NCBI GenBank assembly: GCA_905234455.1
Contig: CAJOIH010000009.1
Location: forward strand, 1-64,000
Source: an uncultured Bacteroidales bacterium
Lineage (GTDB): Bacteria; Bacteroidota; Bacteroidia; Bacteroidales; F082
Length of the DNA stretch: 64,000 bases
Direction: 5' to 3'
Numbering within the stretch: the stretch's first letter is position 1; every line of letters starts with the position of its first letter. The translations under genes were made by a program, and so were the position numbers. Shown piece by piece: positions 52,291 through 60,914 of the stretch. Under the pieces are notes generated by a model. The model was not told the origin of the DNA, did not search any database, and saw nothing but the letters and a program-made list of their open reading frames with translations.

Positions 52291-54639
52291 ATGAAAAAAC
52301 TATCTCTTCTTTTAGGCCTGATGGCCATGATGGCTTTGGGACTGCAAGCCGGTCCTGTTGACCAACAAAAAGCCCAGTCGCTGGGAACCCGTTTCATGAG
52401 CACCACTGCTGTCGCACAGCGCACGGCCGACATCCAGCTCAACCTGGTCTCGGTGGCCTTCGACCGCTCTGGCGTCGATTACTATGCCTTTAACGTCAGG
52501 GGCGACAACGGTTTTGTGATCGTTGCCGGCGACGATTGTGTGAAGCCCATTCTGGCCTATTCCACCTCGGGTGCCTTCAACCCCCAGGATGTGTCGGATG
52601 GCTTTGCCTTCATGCTCAACAGCTATCGCGAGGAGATCCATTATATCCGTGACCATCAGCTGAGCGCTACGCCCGACATCGTGGCCGAGTGGGATGCGGT
52701 CGCCAAAAGCGGACAAATCAAAAATGGCCGTCAAGCACGCGCCGTGGTGGGTCCGCTGTGTCAGACCACCTGGCACCAGAACTACCCCTACAACAGCCAG
52801 TGCCCTGAAGACGAAGAAGGCCACGGTGGCCATGTGTATGCAGGCTGCGTGGCTACCGCCATGGCCCAGGTGATGAAGTTCTGGGATTGGCCGGCACAGG
52901 GAACGGGATCCTATTCTTATAACCCTAGTGGATACCCCCAGCAGACCGCCAACTTCGGCGAGACGGAGTATCATTTCGAACTCATGCCGCTGGCGATCGA
53001 CTCCACCAGCACCGAAGACGAAATCTTCTATATCGCCCAACTTCAGCACCATTGCGGCATCGCCGTTGACATGCAATATGGCAACAATGGCAGCGGTGCC
53101 TATTCCGGTGATGTGCCACCTGCGTTGAGCAATTACTTCAGGTATACCACCCAAGAGTATGAAACCTTGAGTTTTTGGGGCTTCAATTGGTACACCATCG
53201 AACAATGGACCCAAATGCTGAAGGACGGTGGCCTCGACGAGCACCTGCCGCTCTATTATAGTGGCTCCGACGACAATGGCGCTGGTGGCCATGCCTTCGT
53301 GTGTGACGGCTACGATGAGAACGACTATTTCCATTTCAACTGGGGATGGAGCGGCCGCGACGACGCCTGGTGCCCCATCGGTGCGCTCAATACCACCAAA
53401 TACGCCTTCAACGACAACAACAGCTACATTGGCCATATCCTTCCTTCGTCGACCGACTATTATCTGAGAGCCGACAGCGTAGCCGATTTCACCGTGGTCG
53501 AGAATGCCACGATGAACGGAGTACTGCTCAACTGGAATAACCCCACAACGGATCTGAACGGCAATGCCCTGTCGTCCATCGATGCCGTCACCATCCGCCG
53601 CAACAACCAAGTGATTGCCACTTTGACTGATGCCGGAGTGGGCGCTTCCATGAGCTATACCGACGAAGGCCTCGAGCCGGGTCTTTACGAATATGCCATC
53701 TATGTGTCCACCAGCGCCGGCATCAGCCGCAACGTCTATCGTTCCATCCTGGTGGGTGAGAAATGTACTGTCGTTTTCGAACTCCATGACGAGGGCGGCG
53801 ACGGTTGGAAAGGCGCTTCCATCAGCGTGACTTCCGAGAGTGGCCAACGTATTGCCATCATCACCATGACCGAGGGCTCCGAACTGACTGCTTCCGTCCC
53901 GCTGCTGCAACAAAATCTTAACTTCATCTGGAACCACGGCTGGTATCATACCCAAGCGGCCTACGACACCGATTACGAATGCTTCTTCACCATCTATGAC
54001 AGCGATGGCAATGAACTTTTCACCTCGGGTGAGTTGGAAGGCGGCATCTTCTTGACCTACGAGAACAGCTGCGATGGATCGCTGTCATGCTATCCCGTTC
54101 GCGAACTTGATGGTGGATACCAATGGCATCATGGCGAGGAGTTCGGTGCCGCCATCACTTGGCTGAAACCCGTCATTACCACCAACCTCGACCATTTCAA
54201 TGTGGTCCGGACCACTGGCGCAAACCAAGGTGAATTGGTGGCTGAGATTCCGTTTGACGGCAGCAGCCGCTATGGGTATTTCGATAACACCTACGGCATC
54301 ACGCCGGCCGATACCTATTATTCCGTCAGCAGCGTCTATATAAGAGGTGACGAACAATGTGAGTCAGAATCCATGGATGTGTTGATTCATATTACTGATG
54401 TCGCTGAGAATGACGCCGATCTCCACATTTATCCCAACCCGACTTCGGGCCAGCTTCATATCGAAGGTCAAGGCACGATGCGCATCATGGTGTCGAACCT
54501 TGTCGGACAGAAACTCCTTGAGGTGGAGATGGATGACCAAGCTGTTGTGGATCTCAGCCGTTTCGGCCAGGGTGTGTATATGCTCCGCATTGAGACTTCT
54601 AATGGCGTCACCATCCAAAAGGTGAGTGTCAGGAAGTAA
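52291..54639 (+). CDS. C10 family (streptopain-like) cysteine protease, T9SS cargo
   Basis: A 782-aa secreted protease. The signal peptide (1-20) is followed by a Spi-like inhibitory propeptide (about 21-150: GFVIVAGDDCVKPILAYS) and the C10 catalytic domain (about 150-395), with the catalytic Cys in YAGCVATAMAQVMKFW (Cys186) and His in AGGHAFVCDGY (His334), plus FHFNWGWSGRDD. A fibronectin type III-like domain follows (about 400-490), then a jelly-roll-like domain (about 490-600) and a further Ig-like part. The last 75 residues are a T9SS type A domain (IYPNPTSGQLHIEG, GQGVYMLRIETSNG). The catalytic pair is intact. It overlaps the convergent radical SAM gene by 11 bp. Confidence 0.92.
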   Translation: MKKLSLLLGLMAMMALGLQAGPVDQQKAQSLGTRFMSTTAVAQRTADIQLNLVSVAFDRSGVDYYAFNVRGDNGFVIVAGDDCVKPILAYSTSGAFNPQDVSDGFAFMLNSYREEIHYIRDHQLSATPDIVAEWDAVAKSGQIKNGRQARAVVGPLCQTTWHQNYPYNSQCPEDEEGHGGHVYAGCVATAMAQVMKFWDWPAQGTGSYSYNPSGYPQQTANFGETEYHFELMPLAIDSTSTEDEIFYIAQLQHHCGIAVDMQYGNNGSGAYSGDVPPALSNYFRYTTQEYETLSFWGFNWYTIEQWTQMLKDGGLDEHLPLYYSGSDDNGAGGHAFVCDGYDENDYFHFNWGWSGRDDAWCPIGALNTTKYAFNDNNSYIGHILPSSTDYYLRADSVADFTVVENATMNGVLLNWNNPTTDLNGNALSSIDAVTIRRNNQVIATLTDAGVGASMSYTDEGLEPGLYEYAIYVSTSAGISRNVYRSILVGEKCTVVFELHDEGGDGWKGASISVTSESGQRIAIITMTEGSELTASVPLLQQNLNFIWNHGWYHTQAAYDTDYECFFTIYDSDGNELFTSGELEGGIFLTYENSCDGSLSCYPVRELDGGYQWHHGEEFGAAITWLKPVITTNLDHFNVVRTTGANQGELVAEIPFDGSSRYGYFDNTYGITPADTYYSVSSVYIRGDEQCESESMDVLIHITDVAENDADLHIYPNPTSGQLHIEGQGTMRIMVSNLVGQKLLEVEMDDQAVVDLSRFGQGVYMLRIETSNGVTIQKVSVRK

Positions 54640-55555
54640 ACAACCGTCCCTGCCACGTTTCCCGCTCCTCCATGCGTGCTTCGATTTTTTGAAGCACCTG
54701 GTCGTAGCGTAGCTTCATCCAAGGTTCCGCAATCAGGTATCTTGGGGGTACCTCGCCGGCGAAGCGTTCGATGACGACCGTGGGGTTGAGGCGTTCGGCA
54801 AAGTCGATGACGAAATCGATGTATTCTTCTAAATCAAAGAGATGGAATAACTCAGGATGTTGCTGGAACTCCATGGCCATCGGTGTGTCCCTGAAGATCT
54901 GCAACTGATGGAACTTCACCATGGTTAAGGGTAGCTGTGCGATGACGTCGGCGGCGTCGAGCATCATGGTCTTGGTCTCGCCGGGCAGCCCGAAGATGAA
55001 ATGCGCCCCGCAAGGGATGCCATGTTCGGCAGTCATGCGGATGGCCTGTTCAGCCGTGGCGAAGTCATGCCCTCGGTTGACCCGCCTCAGGGTCTCGTCG
55101 TAAACGCTCTCCACCCCGTATTCCAGCATGACATAATGCGTCTTCTGGAGATCGTTGAGATGGTGGAGTAGGGGCTCGTCGACCAGATCAGGTCTCGTGC
55201 CGATGACAATGCCAACGATTTCGGGGATCTCCAGGGCTTGTGCATAGATTTTTTGGAGCTTTTCGAGTGGCTTGTAGGTGTTGGAATATGGCTGGAAATA
55301 GGCGAGATACTTGCTTGCCTTGCGATGGCGCCGCTGGTGGAACTCGATGCCTTCCTCGATCTGCTGGCGGATGCTTTTTTCAGGTTTGCAGTAGGAAGGG
55401 TTGAAGGCGGCGTTGCTGCAGAAGGTGCAGCCACCGGTGCTGAGGGTGCCGTCGCGGTTGGGACAGGAGAAGCCGGCGGCGACGCTGATTTTCCGGATGG
55501 GGGAGGCGAAAAGGGTCGAGCAATAGTTGGAGTAGGAGTTGAAGCGGCGGATCAT
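54629..55555 (-). CDS. TIGR01212-type (YhcC-like) radical SAM protein
   Basis: A 308-aa cytosolic radical SAM protein. The cluster region is CPNRDGTLSTGGCTFCSN, the long-spaced Cys motif of the YhcC/TIGR01212 family, preceded by RKISVAAGFS. Other family segments are FQPYSNTYKPLEKLQKIY, EYGVESVYDETLRRVNRGHD and AHFIFGLPGETKTMMLDAA. The reaction is unknown; the fold resembles Elp3-type enzymes. The Met at 55555 is chosen because the frame above it runs through a structured element and a tRNA gene and because a -7 box lies just 4 nt away, which predicts a leaderless mRNA. Confidence 0.9.
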   Translation of the reverse strand: MIRRFNSYSNYCSTLFASPIRKISVAAGFSCPNRDGTLSTGGCTFCSNAAFNPSYCKPEKSIRQQIEEGIEFHQRRHRKASKYLAYFQPYSNTYKPLEKLQKIYAQALEIPEIVGIVIGTRPDLVDEPLLHHLNDLQKTHYVMLEYGVESVYDETLRRVNRGHDFATAEQAIRMTAEHGIPCGAHFIFGLPGETKTMMLDAADVIAQLPLTMVKFHQLQIFRDTPMAMEFQQHPELFHLFDLEEYIDFVIDFAERLNPTVVIERFAGEVPPRYLIAEPWMKLRYDQVLQKIEARMEERETWQGRLFTS

Positions 55556-55559
55556 GGGG

Positions 55560-55567
55560 CAAAGATA
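55560..55567 (-). promoter_or_regulatory. -7 promoter box, leaderless radical SAM gene
   Basis: The minus strand reads TATCTTTG, then CCCC, then the ATG at 55555. The spacing is the same as in the SprT-like and aroQ genes. Confidence 0.65.
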
Positions 55568-55624
55568 CACAAATAATTGGGATGAAGAGGCGGGGGGGGA
55601 TCGACCGATGAGCGGGCGATCACG

Positions 55625-55808
55625 CGGGATTACCGAGCTGCGCTCGGTGATCCCGGCGGGGGCCCTTACGTTGGTGCGAAGTCGGCTGGGCGGAGCCCAG
55701 CCTGGGGCTTCACTGTATGGGGCGGCCGGCCTCAAGAGCGGGGCTCTTGGGCCTGCTGCCCCATACAGTGAAGCCGGCCCGCAATAGCGGGCCGGCTTCG
55801 CACCAACG
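55625..55808. other. GC-rich nested-palindrome element abutting tRNA-Ser
   Basis: This non-coding stretch is built almost wholly of inverted repeats. A 13-bp stem CGGGATTACCGAG/CTCGGTGATCCCG (55625-55637/55643-55655, one wobble) is followed by a larger unit: outer stem CGTTGGTGCGAAG (55669-55681) with CTTCGCACCAACG (55796-55808), an 8-bp hairpin GGCTGGGC/GCCCAGCC, an 18-bp stem GGCTTCACTGTATGGGGC (55706-55723) with its exact complement (55758-55775) around a CAAGAGC/GCTCTTG hairpin, and a GGCCCGC/GCGGGCC hairpin. The outer stem ends one base from the tRNA-Ser 3' end. It could be a mobile repeat, a processing or terminator structure, or a small RNA. Confidence 0.7.
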
Positions 55809-55894
55809 CGGAAAGAAAGGGATTCGAACCCTTGGAACGCAAAGCGTTCAACGGTTTTCGAGACCGCCCCGATCGACCACTCCGGCATCTTTCC
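55809..55894 (-). tRNA. tRNA-Ser (anticodon CGA)
   Basis: On the minus strand an 86-nt gene begins GGAAAGATGCCGGAGTGG and ends CTTTCC plus discriminator G. Acceptor stem GGAAAGA/TCTTTCC is perfect, the T arm holds GGGTTCGAATCCC, and a long variable arm (AACGC/GCGTT) marks a serine tRNA. The anticodon loop CTCGAAA gives CGA, reading UCG. CCA is not encoded. Confidence 0.95.
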
Positions 55895-55935
55895 TGGTCA
55901 AAAATAAAAGCGACCTGAGCCGCTCTCTTAAGCTG

Positions 55936-56020
55936 CGGAGACAGAGGGATTCGAACCCCCGAAGCCTTTCGGCTTAACGGTTTTCAAGACCGCCGCTATC
56001 GACCACTCAGCCATATCTCC
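55936..56020 (-). tRNA. tRNA-Ser (anticodon UGA)
   Basis: On the minus strand an 85-nt gene begins GGAGATATGGCTGAGTGG and ends TGTCTCC plus G. It has a T arm with GGGTTCGAATCCC, a long variable arm (AGCC/GGCT) and anticodon loop CTTGAAA, giving UGA. It lies 41 nt before the CGA tRNA-Ser gene and is probably cotranscribed with it. Confidence 0.95.
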
Positions 56021-56024
56021 GCTG

Positions 56025-56032
56025 CAAAAGTA
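56025..56032 (-). promoter_or_regulatory. -7 promoter box for tRNA-Ser pair
   Basis: The minus strand reads TACTTTTG ending 4 nt before the tRNA-Ser(UGA) 5' end, so transcription should begin at or very near the mature 5' end. Confidence 0.6.
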
Positions 56033-56065
56033 CAAGCATTTCTGCCAAAAAAAAATTTTTTTTGC

Positions 56066-56073
56066 TACCTTTG
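56066..56073 (+). promoter_or_regulatory. -7 promoter box for GWxTD gene
   Basis: TACCTTTG lies 19 nt before the ATG at 56093 and diverges from the tRNA-Ser promoter. Confidence 0.65.
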
Positions 56074-56092
56074 CAGCATCAATGGCAATCCT

Positions 56093-57574
56093 ATGAAAAA
56101 AACATTCCTTTCCCTCATCTGCCTCGCCCTCGCCACCATTGGCATGGGCCAGAACAAAGCAGTGCAATGCTTCCTCTCGTCGACCACCTATGGCGTCCCG
56201 GGCGACAACCCCTTCATCGAGAACGCCATCGCCTTCGACTGCTCCACCGTGGTCTACAACCAGTTCCAACCCGGACAGTTCAAGGCCACCGTCGAGATAC
56301 AAACCATCTTCAAGCAAGGCGACGAGATACGCAACTTTTCCAAAGAGGCCCTCGACAGCCCCGTGGTTGCCGACACCCTCCAAATCAGAGGCGCCTTCGT
56401 CGACCAACAGCGCTTCTCGCTGCCCAACGGCGAATACACCATGGAGATCACCGTGAGGGACCTCAACAACCCCCAACAGGTTCCCTATTCCTTCTCCCAA
56501 ACCATTAATATGGAGTATCCCTCCGATACCCCGGCCGTGTCCGACATCCTGCTGGTGGAGTCGTACAAAAAAGCATCCCAGCCCTCCAAACTCACCAAGA
56601 GCGGCTACGACCTGGTGCCCCGCGTGTACTCGTTCTACCTCAACAATAGCAACGAACTCACCTTCTACGCCGAACTCTATAACGCCGACAAATACTATCC
56701 CGATGGGGGACAATACCTCGTCAACTACTACATCCAGTCCTACGAGAACGCCACGAAAATGAAGCAATTCAATTTCATGAAGCGGATGGATGTTAATAAG
56801 GCCAACACCTTGTTGAACACAATCAATCTCAAGGCCCTTCCCACAGGGAACTACTATCTCGTGGTGGAGATGCGCGACCGTAGCAACGCCTTGCTGGCCT
56901 CCAAGAGTGTCTTCTTTCAACGCTATAACCCGGGTTGCGAGGTCGACCTCGAAGATCTGGCAGCCACCTCATTGGCCAACACTTTCGTTGAAGACATCAA
57001 TAACCTCGATACCCTGCGCGAATACCTCCGCTGCCTCAACCCGCGTTGCTCCGAGTCGGAACGCGACTATGTGGACAACCTGGTCAAGACCGACGATAAG
57101 CTGACCATGCAGCAGTTCCTCTATAACTTCTGGAATGCGCGCGCCCCGCTCAACCCGAAAGATGCCTGGGACGAATACTACAACCAGGTGAAACGCGTCA
57201 ACGCTTCCTATTCCACCCGCAACAGAAAAGGCTATATGACCGACCGCGGCTACATCTACCTCCGCTATGGCACGCCCGACAAAATCTGCGAGGAACCCTT
57301 CGAACCTGGTGCCTACCCCTACGAGATCTGGCATTACTACGAGGTGGCCGGACAACGCAACAAACACTGCGTGTTCATGTCGCAGGACATGGTTACCAAC
57401 GACTATTCGCTCATCCATTCGGATCTCATCGGCGAGGTGAACAACCCGCGCTGGCAGATGATGATCTATTCGCGTTTCTATGGGCCTGACTACACCGGCG
57501 ATATCATCGACCAAACCGAATCGCCAGGCGCCTGGGGTACCCGCGCGGGTGACCTCTATAACAACCCGAGATAA
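56093..57574 (+). CDS. GWxTD-domain exported protein
   Basis: A 493-aa exported protein: signal peptide ([19 protein letters not shown]), a beta-sandwich N-terminal half (about 20-290) and the C-terminal GWxTD domain (about 330-493). The naming motif is seen as [18 protein letters not shown], with Tyr in place of Trp, followed by [21 protein letters not shown]. The family is common in Bacteroidota and related phyla; its function is unknown, though members are often linked to envelope or secretion genes. It is followed by acyltransferase and glycosyltransferase genes. Confidence 0.86.
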   Translation: MKKTFLSLICLALATIGMGQNKAVQCFLSSTTYGVPGDNPFIENAIAFDCSTVVYNQFQPGQFKATVEIQTIFKQGDEIRNFSKEALDSPVVADTLQIRGAFVDQQRFSLPNGEYTMEITVRDLNNPQQVPYSFSQTINMEYPSDTPAVSDILLVESYKKASQPSKLTKSGYDLVPRVYSFYLNNSNELTFYAELYNADKYYPDGGQYLVNYYIQSYENATKMKQFNFMKRMDVNKANTLLNTINLKALPTGNYYLVVEMRDRSNALLASKSVFFQRYNPGCEVDLEDLAATSLANTFVEDINNLDTLREYLRCLNPRCSESERDYVDNLVKTDDKLTMQQFLYNFWNARAPLNPKDAWDEYYNQVKRVNASYSTRNRKGYMTDRGYIYLRYGTPDKICEEPFEPGAYPYEIWHYYEVAGQRNKHCVFMSQDMVTNDYSLIHSDLIGEVNNPRWQMMIYSRFYGPDYTGDIIDQTESPGAWGTRAGDLYNNPR

Positions 57575-57581
57575 ACCACCA

Positions 57582-58406
57582 ATGCATTACCTGGGATCCG
57601 ACATCTGCTGCTTCGTCCTGTACCATGTGGCCCGCTATCGCCGCAAAGTGGTGCGCGACAACCTTGTGCAGTCGTTTCCCGAGAAGTCGGCCCAGGAAAT
57701 CAAGAAGATCGAGAAGCAATTCTATCATAACTTCTGCGACCTCGTTGCCGAGACCCTGAAACTGCGTCGGATGAATACCGCCGAGGTCCTGCAGCACGTC
57801 ACCCTCACCAACCCTGAACTGCTCGAAACGCTGAGCCTGAAGGGGAGAAGCGTGCTGCTGGCCACGCAACACTCCAGCAACTGGGAATGGCTGTGGCAAA
57901 TCCAGCATACCGTCTCGACACACCGTCATTATGCCGTTTATAAGCGGCTCGAGAACCGGTTCTTCGACCGTAAGGTGTTTCAGCTGAGGACCCGCTTTGC
58001 CAACGGCCAGGAGGTGATGATCGAGGACCGGGCCGTCAAAGACGTCATGCAACGCCTCGAAGGTGCCACCAACGCCATACTGCTCCTGGGCGACCAGTCG
58101 CCGAAAGGGGCTGACACCGACTACTGGACCGACTTCCTGCACCGTGACACCTGCTGGTACACGGGCTTGGAGAAGCTGGCCAGGAAATACGACTATGCCG
58201 TGGTCTATGCCGAGATGATACGGACACAACGGGGGCGATACGCCGTCACCTTCAAGTTGATCTGTGAAGATCCCAAAACCATGGGAGAAGGTTTCATCAT
58301 GGAACAATATGTGAGGCAGGTGGAGCGTTTCATACAAAACCAACCCGACAACTGGCTGTGGTCGCACCGCCGGTGGAAACACTCACGAAAACAACAAGCA
58401 TCATGA
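57582..58406 (+). CDS. LpxL/HtrB-like lipid A-type acyltransferase
   Basis: A 274-aa inner-membrane-associated acyltransferase that adds an acyl chain to a lipid A precursor or related lipid. The catalytic HX4E is in ATQHSSNWEWLWQ, with YRRKVVRDNL, FYHNFCDLVAETLK and LLLGDQSPKGAD also typical. It is somewhat short: the N-terminal helix usual before YHVARYRRKVV is trimmed, and the reading frame above the chosen Met is only the shadow of the GWxTD gene. It starts 7 nt after the GWxTD stop and overlaps the glycosyltransferase by 4 nt. Confidence 0.87.
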   Translation: MHYLGSDICCFVLYHVARYRRKVVRDNLVQSFPEKSAQEIKKIEKQFYHNFCDLVAETLKLRRMNTAEVLQHVTLTNPELLETLSLKGRSVLLATQHSSNWEWLWQIQHTVSTHRHYAVYKRLENRFFDRKVFQLRTRFANGQEVMIEDRAVKDVMQRLEGATNAILLLGDQSPKGADTDYWTDFLHRDTCWYTGLEKLARKYDYAVVYAEMIRTQRGRYAVTFKLICEDPKTMGEGFIMEQYVRQVERFIQNQPDNWLWSHRRWKHSRKQQAS

Positions 58407-59431
58407 AACGCGTGGCAGTGGTCATATTGAACTACAACGGCAAGAAATTCCTCGAGGAGTTCCTTCCCACCGTCATTGCCAACACCGATGCCGAATTGGC
58501 CGACATCGTGGTGGCCGACAACGCCTCTACCGACGGGTCGATGGAGTTCATGCGGGAGCGTTTTCCCGACATCAAGCTCATCGACAACGGCTCCAACGGG
58601 GGCTTTGCCACGGGCTATAACATCGCCTTGAGGCAGATCGAGGCGGAATACTTCGTGCTGCTGAACTCCGACATCGAAGTCGCCCCGCATTGGATCGAGC
58701 CCGTGGTCGAACTCATGGACGCCGACCCGCAAATCGCCGCCTGCCAACCCAAGATCCTCTCGTACTATGAGAAGAACAAGTTCGAATACGCCGGCGCCTC
58801 GGGAGGCTTCATCGACCGTTACGGCTATCCCTTCTGCCGGGGACGCGTATTCCAGAACCTCGAAGAGGATAAGGGACAATATGACGATATTTGTGAGGTG
58901 TTCTGGGCTACTGGTGCCTGTCTGTTTGTCCGGGCCGACCTCTACCTGAAACACGGGGGGCTCGACGACGCCTTCTTCGCCCACATGGAGGAGATCGACT
59001 TTTGCTGGAGGATGAAGAACCTGGGTTATAAGATCTATTGTTGCCCGCTGTCGAAGGTCTATCACATCGGAGGAGGCACCCTGCCCAAGAGCTCGGCGCG
59101 CAAGACCTACCTCAACTTTCGTAACAACCTCTCGCTGCTTTTCAAGAACCTGCCCCGGAACCGCGTGTTCCGGGTCATCGCCTACCGTATCCTGCTCGAT
59201 TGGGTGGCAGCGGTCAAGTTCCTCTGCGGCGGCAGCCTGGCCGACTTCTGGGCGGTTACCCGTGCGCATTTCGCCTTCTATAAGCGTATCCCGGCCATCC
59301 GAAAAGAGCGTGAAAAGCTGAACAATCAACCGGTGAGCATGATGTATCAGCGCAACATCGTCTTTGAGAACTTCCTAAAAGGCAAGAAACTGTTTTCGGA
59401 TTTAGATCCCGAGCAATTCACGCACGCCTAA
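58403..59431 (+). CDS. Family 2 glycosyltransferase (rhamnosyltransferase-like)
   Basis: A 342-aa GT2 enzyme that transfers a sugar from a nucleotide donor, probably to a surface polysaccharide. The donor-binding part has VVILNYNGKKFLEEFLP, VADNASTDGSMEFMRE and LLNSDIEVAPHW (DxD-like metal site); FWATGACLFVRADLYLKHGGLDDAFFAHMEEIDFCW-type sequence is the acceptor region typical of rhamnosyltransferases. It overlaps the acyltransferase by 4 nt and runs 30 bp into the 3' end of the convergent aroQ gene. Confidence 0.88.
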   Translation: MKRVAVVILNYNGKKFLEEFLPTVIANTDAELADIVVADNASTDGSMEFMRERFPDIKLIDNGSNGGFATGYNIALRQIEAEYFVLLNSDIEVAPHWIEPVVELMDADPQIAACQPKILSYYEKNKFEYAGASGGFIDRYGYPFCRGRVFQNLEEDKGQYDDICEVFWATGACLFVRADLYLKHGGLDDAFFAHMEEIDFCWRMKNLGYKIYCCPLSKVYHIGGGTLPKSSARKTYLNFRNNLSLLFKNLPRNRVFRVIAYRILLDWVAAVKFLCGGSLADFWAVTRAHFAFYKRIPAIRKEREKLNNQPVSMMYQRNIVFENFLKGKKLFSDLDPEQFTHA

Positions 59432-59824
59432 GGCGTAGCCCTCCAAGCCATAACCTGAAAAGCATTTGACGCAGGCCTCGGCGGTGAAGGAATGCCGCCG
59501 GTAGGGCTCGCGTTTGGAGATGTCGGAGAGATGCACCTCGACCACGGGGATGCCGATGGCCCGGATGCAGTCCGCCAACGCGATGGAGGTGTGGGCGTAG
59601 CCCCCGGGATTCATCACCACGCCATCATAACAGCCATCGGCCTCCTGAAGCTTGTCGATCAAACAACCTTCGTGGTTCGACTGGTAATAGTCCAAAGCCA
59701 CTTCCGGGAAGGCACGTTGCAGTTCTGGATAATATTCCTCGAAACTCACGCTGCCGTAGACCTCGGGTTCGCGCCGTCCCAACAGGTTGAGGTTGGGTCC
59801 GTTGATGATGAGAATCCTTTTCAT
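59402..59824 (-). CDS. aroQ: 3-dehydroquinate dehydratase, type II
   Basis: A 140-aa dodecameric enzyme for the third step of the shikimate pathway. The active-site motifs are ILIINGPNLNLLGRREPEVYG (Asn and Tyr), YYQSNHEGCLIDKLQ, VMNPGGYAHTSIAL and VVEVHLSDISKREPYRRHSF. The length is normal. The ATG is 4 nt from a -7 box, which predicts a leaderless mRNA. Its 3' end overlaps the glycosyltransferase gene tail to tail by 30 bp. Confidence 0.96.
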   Translation of the reverse strand: MKRILIINGPNLNLLGRREPEVYGSVSFEEYYPELQRAFPEVALDYYQSNHEGCLIDKLQEADGCYDGVVMNPGGYAHTSIALADCIRAIGIPVVEVHLSDISKREPYRRHSFTAEACVKCFSGYGLEGYALGVRELLGI

Positions 59825-59828
59825 GTTG

Positions 59829-59836
59829 CAAAAATA
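59829..59836 (-). promoter_or_regulatory. -7 promoter box, leaderless aroQ
   Basis: The minus strand reads TATTTTTG, then CAAC, then the ATG at 59824: the same 4-nt gap as in two other genes of the window. Confidence 0.65.
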
Positions 59837-59848
59837 GTTTTTTTATTG

Positions 59849-59856
59849 TATATTTG
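59849..59856 (+). promoter_or_regulatory. -7 promoter box for aldo/keto reductase
   Basis: TATATTTG lies 17 nt before the ATG at 59874. A TTG at 59826-59828 is 20 nt upstream and may serve as the -33 element, overlapping the divergent aroQ promoter. Confidence 0.65.
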
Positions 59857-59873
59857 TGCCAAAATCCAAAAAC

Positions 59874-60893
59874 ATGAATATCGTATCCATCGGCAACACC
59901 GGCCTGAAGGTGAACAAGAACGGTTTCGGCGCCTTGCCGATCCAGCGTGTGAGCATGAAAGAGGCAGTGTACCTGCTCCAGAAAGCCTACGACCACGGCA
60001 TCGACTTTTACGATACCGCCCGCTTTTACACCGACAGCGAGGAGAAGATCGGCGAAGCCCTGTCGTCCTGCCGTAGCAAGATCGTCATTGCCTCCAAGAC
60101 CGGTGCCTCCACCGTGGAGGAGTTTTGGAAGGATCTCCACACCACACTTACCAACCTCAAGACCGATTACCTCGACCTCTATCAGTTCCACAACCCTGAC
60201 TATTGTCCCAAGCCGGGCGACAAGGCAGGGCTTTACGATGCCATCAAGGTGGCTCAGCGGCAGGGCAAGGTGCGCTTCATCGGCATCAGCAACCACCGTC
60301 AGGGCGTGGCTGTCGAGGCCATTGAGTCGGGGCTGTACGACACCTTGCAGTATCCTTTCTCCTATCTCTCAGCCCATCAGGACGAGATCATCGTGGAGGC
60401 TGCACGCCAGCATGGCATGGGGTTTATCTGTATGAAAGCGCTGGCGGGAGGCCTGATCAACGATTCGGCCCTGGCGTACGCCTACCTCAACCAGTACGAC
60501 CATGTGCTGCCCATCTGGGGCATCCAGCGCGAGAAGGAACTCGACGAGTTCCTCTCATACCAGACCGTGCCGCCTGTGATGACGCCCGAGCGTTGGAAGA
60601 AAGTAGAGGAGGAGCGCAAAAGCCTGTCGGGCGATTTCTGCCGTGGCTGCGGCTACTGCATGCCGTGTACCGTGGGCATCCAGATCAACGACTGCAATCG
60701 CATGAGCCTGTTCCTGCGTCGCGCCCCGCTGAGCGTCTACCTCACCGAAGAATGGGCCGAGAAGATGAAAGTCATCGAGCAATGCGTCGACTGTGGCTCC
60801 TGCAAGCAGAAATGCCCCTACGGACTCGACATCCCCACGCTTTTGAGAAGAAATTACGAAGATTTCAAGACTTTTTGGAACAATAAGCAATAA
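59874..60893 (+). CDS. Aldo/keto reductase with two C-terminal 4Fe-4S motifs
   Basis: A 339-aa cytosolic protein. The N-terminal two-thirds form an aldo/keto reductase barrel: GIDFYDTARFYTDSEEKIGEA (catalytic Asp and Tyr), VIASKTGAS (Lys), LDLYQFHNP (His). Then two ferredoxin-like clusters follow: CRGCGYCMPC near 257 and CVDCGSCKQKCPYGLDIP near 302. This fusion type is common in anaerobes and probably couples NAD(P)H or ferredoxin electrons to an unknown carbonyl substrate. The start at 59874 matches the promoter spacing; an in-frame TTG overlapping the -7 box is rejected. Confidence 0.9.
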   Translation: MNIVSIGNTGLKVNKNGFGALPIQRVSMKEAVYLLQKAYDHGIDFYDTARFYTDSEEKIGEALSSCRSKIVIASKTGASTVEEFWKDLHTTLTNLKTDYLDLYQFHNPDYCPKPGDKAGLYDAIKVAQRQGKVRFIGISNHRQGVAVEAIESGLYDTLQYPFSYLSAHQDEIIVEAARQHGMGFICMKALAGGLINDSALAYAYLNQYDHVLPIWGIQREKELDEFLSYQTVPPVMTPERWKKVEEERKSLSGDFCRGCGYCMPCTVGIQINDCNRMSLFLRRAPLSVYLTEEWAEKMKVIEQCVDCGSCKQKCPYGLDIPTLLRRNYEDFKTFWNNKQ

Positions 60894-60899
60894 TTTTAT

Positions 60900-60907
60900 T
60901 ATTTTTG
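60900..60907 (+). promoter_or_regulatory. -7 promoter box for the B12 operon
   Basis: TATTTTTG with a TTTG at 60874-60877 lying 22 nt upstream. Transcription should start near 60912, just before the riboswitch. Confidence 0.65.
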
Positions 60908-60914
60908 CAAACGA

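Noticed and set aside
52312-53955. Open frame of 547 codons on the minus strand opposite the C10 protease
   Set aside because: Antisense shadow of a gene with intact catalytic motifs; no domain, signal or promoter of its own.
55625-55808. Nested palindromes considered as a retron msr-msd
   Set aside because: No reverse transcriptase gene is nearby and no typical branching-G arrangement could be supported.
55556-55888. N-terminal extension of the radical SAM gene
   Set aside because: It would translate a tRNA-Ser gene and the nested palindromes; the family starts at MIRRFNSYSN and a -7 box lies 4 nt before that codon.
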